Assembly: GCA_036939755.1 (NCBI GenBank)
Contig: JALLAZ010000322.1
Span: forward strand, 1-17,264
DNA from: Stephanodiscus triporus
Lineage: Eukaryota; Bacillariophyta; Thalassiosirophyceae; Thalassiosirales; Thalassiosiraceae
Length of the DNA: 17,264 nucleotides
Reading direction: 5' to 3'
Part shown: positions 14,857 through 17,264 of the stretch, piece by piece
Layout: every line of letters begins with the position of its first letter
How positions within the stretch are numbered: the first letter of the stretch is position 1
Translations under genes and position numbers: made by a program
Notes under the pieces: generated by a model
Told to the model about the DNA's origin: nothing
Database searches by the model: none
The model's input: only the letters and a program-made list of their open reading frames with translations

Positions 14857-16006
14857 CATCATCACGCCCCCCTCCCCCGTCCACGGTCCCCACGACGCCA
14901 GCTCTCGCGACGTCCACTCCCCCCCCGCCGCCGGCCGCCTCGTTCCGGCGTATCCGTATCTTGTTCCCGGGCGTGGAGAGGCGATCGCTCTGCTCGGCCG
15001 AGAACGGTAGCTCCTCGTCATCGCGCTCGTCGAGAATTCGAGAGGCGGGGTCGGGATAGTCATCGTCGTCGACGACGTCGTTGTCGTTAATCGTGATCGT
15101 CTTCTTCTTCCTCCTCCTCGACGACGAGGACGACGAGGATGACGAAACGATCGATTGGGTGGATCTGTAGAATAGCTCCCGCACGGGCAGCACTCCCTCG
15201 ATCTCCGATGACCACGCCGAGGACGAGAGGAAGGAAAGGTCGGACGACGAAAACGACGACGACGGCGGGCCTCCGGCGATGGCGGGGGGATAGTAACCGA
15301 ACGACGAAAGCGACGGCCCGGGGGATGACGACGACGACGATGATGAGGAGGAGGACGGGGAGAAGGGCGGGATGTAGGACGACGACGAGGACCGGGCGCG
15401 CCGTCCTCCGCCCCGGCTTCCGCCGCGGATCCCCCCGCCCCCCCCCCTCGCGACCCCCGACGACGTCGACGCCGACCACCTCCGTTCGTCATAGTCGTCG
15501 TCGTCGTCGTTTTCTTCTTCTTCTTCTTCGGCCGACCCTCCGCCCCCGAACAACAACGACGACGACGACGACGACGACGACGGTCGCGGGATCGACGGCG
15601 GCGTGAGCAATTTCGACCGCGATGCCCTCCTCATGCGCACCTTCCTCCCGATTGGAGGAGGCAGTGGCGGCGGCGGCGGGGGCTGACGTCGTCGTTGGGA
15701 TGACGACGACGGCGACGACGCGGGGGGGAGGAGGACCGAGTAGTCACCCCCCCCGTCGTCCTTCCCGCCGTCGTTCCCGGTCTCCCACCATCCCCTCGCG
15801 GCATCGCGGTCGTCGTCGTCGTCGTCGTCGTCGTCGCGTCGTGGTCGTCGTCCGATCGCCGTCATCATCCGGAGCGCCCCCCCCCGATGACATGGACGAT
15901 GATTATGGGGGGGCGGCGGCAGGACGAGGCCCGCGACGTCCCTCCTCGCGCCGTTCGTCGTCAGGACAACTACGACCACGATGACGACGACGACGCGCCT
16001 CATCAT
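12383..16006 (-). CDS. ApaH-like metallophosphatase with a long low-complexity N-terminal region
   Basis: The frame encodes 1207 residues. The C-terminal 230 are a PPP-type metallophosphatase with every metal and phosphate motif: GDVHG (988-992), GDLVC (1016-1020), GNHD (1042-1045), HAG (H1101) and FGHD (H1154). LDTGCVYGGKLTA follows, a hallmark of ApaH and eukaryotic ApaH-like phosphatases (ALPH), so the substrate is likely a dinucleoside polyphosphate, an mRNA cap or a similar phosphoanhydride. Upstream, residues about 545-640 and 740-900 look folded (for example RFLELNYYRKHPRLWARAI and DITVQFQLYP) but match no domain I recognise. Residues 1-540 are Ser-, Asp-, Gly- and Arg-rich. The first 30 residues could be a signal peptide (MMRRVVVVIVVVVVLTTNGA), which would suggest secretory or plastid entry. 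The N-terminal 500 residues rest only on an open frame in GC-rich repeats, so an intron or a later start is possible. The 5' flank runs into a poly-C tract and an assembly gap. Confidence 0.75.
14821..14855. repeat. (GTC)n microsatellite encoding poly-Asp on the minus strand
   Basis: About eleven GTC units encode the aspartate run of the phosphatase N-terminal region on the coding (-) strand. On the + strand the same tract creates long but meaningless open frames. Confidence 0.85.
15550..15581. repeat. (GAC)n microsatellite encoding poly-Ser on the minus strand
   Basis: About ten GAC units. Read on the minus strand in the phosphatase frame they give a serine run (TCG codons). Confidence 0.8.
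15809..15836. repeat. (GTC)n microsatellite near the phosphatase N-terminus
   Basis: Nine units encode the aspartate run at about residues 58-66 of the phosphatase frame, a short way after the predicted signal peptide. Confidence 0.8.
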
Positions 16007-16020
16007 CTCTCTCTCTCCTT

Positions 16021-16061
16021 CCCCCCCCCCCCCCCCCCCCCCCCCAGCACGTGCGCCATAN
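16021..16061. other. Poly-C tract and 'n': probable contig join
   Basis: A run of 25 C is followed within 16 bases by the only ambiguous base of the window, at 16061. To the right of the 'n' the sequence begins in mid-codon-frame of the sulfotransferase gene. Sequence character also changes sharply, from GC-rich trinucleotide repeats to ordinary coding DNA. This looks like two contigs joined by a token gap of unknown true size. Confidence 0.75.
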
Positions 16062-16919
16062 ACAGTATTTCTTTAACCGAACTATTATGCTGCCCCAGCC
16101 TTTCATGCTATTGTACCAACTTTTAGCATCTCGAATCACTAGCAATATTGTTGCGTTGGGGTAGTGCTTCGCGATATTCTCGAGACCTCCATCGTGCACA
16201 CTAGCATAGTAACATGGAGGTCCCTGCAAGCCAATGTCAGAGATGAAATCAACGGGAACTTCATCACCGTAACGGGAGCCTACTCTGGGTCTTTTAGTGT
16301 CGCATCCATTCATGGGAGGTGTGCCGTGTAAATGATTTTCCAGCATGCAAATCGCGATTCGGCCGTTTTGCGTACTCGTATGGTAGGTAGTGAGGCCTCC
16401 ACAACTGAAGTAAGCGCTCATTGTCAGAGTGGCGCTTTTCGGAAAATTGAGAGCGATGATGGGTAAGGGAAGCGAGACTTTCTTTTCTGCGTATTTCTCC
16501 TCCTCTTCCCATGGCAACGGAATGTTATGTTTCCGCTTCGCCGCAATATAATCTTCCATGAATTCCTCACTAGTTTTGTTGCGCACCGGCGTTGGCTGTG
16601 GGAGGGTCCACGGCAACGGTTCAAAGTCATCATAGTTCTCATCACTGGAAGGCAGTGGGGCTTTCTTTTCGCGCTTTCGCCTCTCGTCACGATCCCGCAT
16701 TCTGCCCTGATCCCTTGCTTTGTGGGCAGACTTAGCATCGCGAGCTACCGAATTACTCGGATCCCATGCGTCGCGGACAGACTTAGTATCGCGAGCTACT
16801 GAATTACTGAACAAATCTTGCAGAGTTTTGAGTTGGATCCCAAAGAAAAATGAGATGGCGGAGATCGCAACCATACGGAGGTTGATGGATCGAGTCGATG
16901 CCGATTGCGAGGGATGCAT
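16062..16919 (-). CDS. Golgi-type (type II membrane) sulfotransferase, 3' end missing at the gap
   Basis: 286 codons are present, with no stop before the 'n' at 16061. Residues 1-14 are short and cytosolic. Residues 15-32 (LRMVAISAISFFFGIQL) are a single signal anchor, so the enzyme should sit in the Golgi membrane with its catalytic part in the lumen. A stem follows with a 17-residue tandem duplication (SNSVARDxKS twice) and many charged residues. The 5'-phosphosulfate-binding loop is LNFPKSATLTMSAYF (about 157-171), and the 3'-phosphate-binding segment is VIRDAKSWYNSMKGW (about 259-275). PAPS-dependent sulfation of a sugar or protein is the expected reaction; the acceptor is unknown. The open frame continues past the gap to 15903 only by chance. 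The missing C-terminal part is represented by the copy at 4141-4728. Either start (16919, or the Met at residue 16) is possible. Confidence 0.75.
16727..16812 (-). repeat. 51-bp tandem duplication in the sulfotransferase stem
   Basis: cagacttag(c/t)atcgcgagct begins at 16727 and again at 16778, a period of 51 bp. It encodes two 17-residue units starting SNSVARD. The two copies differ at several positions outside the shared core. Confidence 0.75.
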
Positions 16920-17264
16920 CTTGCCGTTGGAGGATGCACTCTGTGCATACCGCAGAGAAATTATGAGCTAGGAGTGCAGGAGTACAGAGCTCAACAAGAA
17001 CGAGGGGATTCCCCTTGCTTGGAGCCGGCGCCGGAGATGATGTTGCATGTTGTCATAGTTGTCCTCTCTTTTTGGGGGGTACGGTTGGTGCACATCGATC
17101 TAGGTAGGTAGAGTACGTACCATAGCTCTCCCCTGGTATGTAGGAGTAGAGAGTTGTGGTATTGTACTATCGTACTCTCTCTACCATTTGGTGTACTGTA
17201 CGTTTGGCGTAAATTTACCACCCCCAAATTGAGGGCAAATTCACCGCGACCCCTGGTGGGCTGA
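16920..17264. other. 5' flank of the sulfotransferase copy
   Basis: These 345 bp lie upstream of the sulfotransferase start and should hold its promoter. Positions 17101-17190 are rich in gtac and gtagag words. Positions 17197-17244 are the second copy of the dispersed repeat. I see no gene. Confidence 0.5.
17197..17244 (-). repeat. Dispersed 48-bp repeat, copy B
   Basis: This is the reverse complement of 5356-5403 with four mismatches. Each copy lies about 280-640 bp upstream of a sulfotransferase copy, but in opposite orientation relative to it. The window ends 20 bp further on, so the full extent is not visible. Confidence 0.7.

Noticed and set aside
14443..15606. Plus-strand frames rich in Arg, Pro and Thr opposite the phosphatase N-terminus
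   Set aside because: They are shadows of GC-rich trinucleotide repeats on the coding strand, with no domain or start context.
15903..16061. Continuation of the sulfotransferase frame past the 'n', adding a Gly/Arg-rich tail
   Set aside because: It reads the poly-C tract as poly-Gly and runs antisense-like through the phosphatase N-terminus. The frame is open only by chance across a probable contig join.
16920..17264. Possible tRNA or small RNA in the right flank
   Set aside because: I found no cloverleaf with a T-loop-like sequence; only short gtac-rich words and the dispersed repeat.

Overview
The window looks like nuclear DNA from a diatom, probably a centric (thalassiosiroid) one. No search could be run, so this is an inference from three kinds of signal. 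(1) Several proteins start with a signal peptide followed by an 'A-F'-type plastid cleavage motif (GEA|FSHA, GES|FSPS), and two also carry a twin-arginine lumen-targeting segment. (2) One gene combines Lys/Ser/Gly 'KxxK' blocks with acidic Trp blocks, as in diatom silica-matrix proteins (silaffins, cingulins). (3) There is a short GT-AG intron, and there are many poly-Asp and poly-Ser trinucleotide tracts.

Layout. 1-3.8 kb: a plastid-targeted SAM methyltransferase-like protein (+) converges on a predicted thylakoid-lumen protein (-), which is divergent from a RING-H2 protein with three C-terminal beta modules (+). 4.1-5.9 kb: the 3' half of a sulfotransferase gene (-) is cut off at its 5' side by a 16-bp satellite. 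A hairpin-forming segment and two small repeat families follow. 5.9-8.2 kb: a two-exon gene for a secreted protein that joins seven silaffin/cingulin-like repeats to a heme peroxidase domain. This is the most interesting item in the window. 8.7-12.0 kb: a plastid-type pentatricopeptide-repeat (PPR) protein (-) and a small basic ORF (-). 12.4-16.0 kb: an ApaH-like metallophosphatase (-) with a very long, low-complexity N-terminal region. 16.02-16.06 kb: a 25-C homopolymer and a single 'n', which look like a contig join. 16.06-16.92 kb: the 5' half of a second sulfotransferase copy (-). It stops at the 'n', inside a 108-bp stretch that is nearly identical to the first copy.

The genes do not form an operon. 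Three or four products (methyltransferase, lumen protein, PPR protein, possibly the phosphatase) have N-termini fit for the plastid or secretory route. The peroxidase and the sulfotransferase look secretory or Golgi-directed and could both act on cell-wall or extracellular material, but that link is speculative. The two half-genes for the sulfotransferase, the satellite and the 'n' gap together suggest that recent duplication, assembly collapse, or both have shaped the right and centre of the window.
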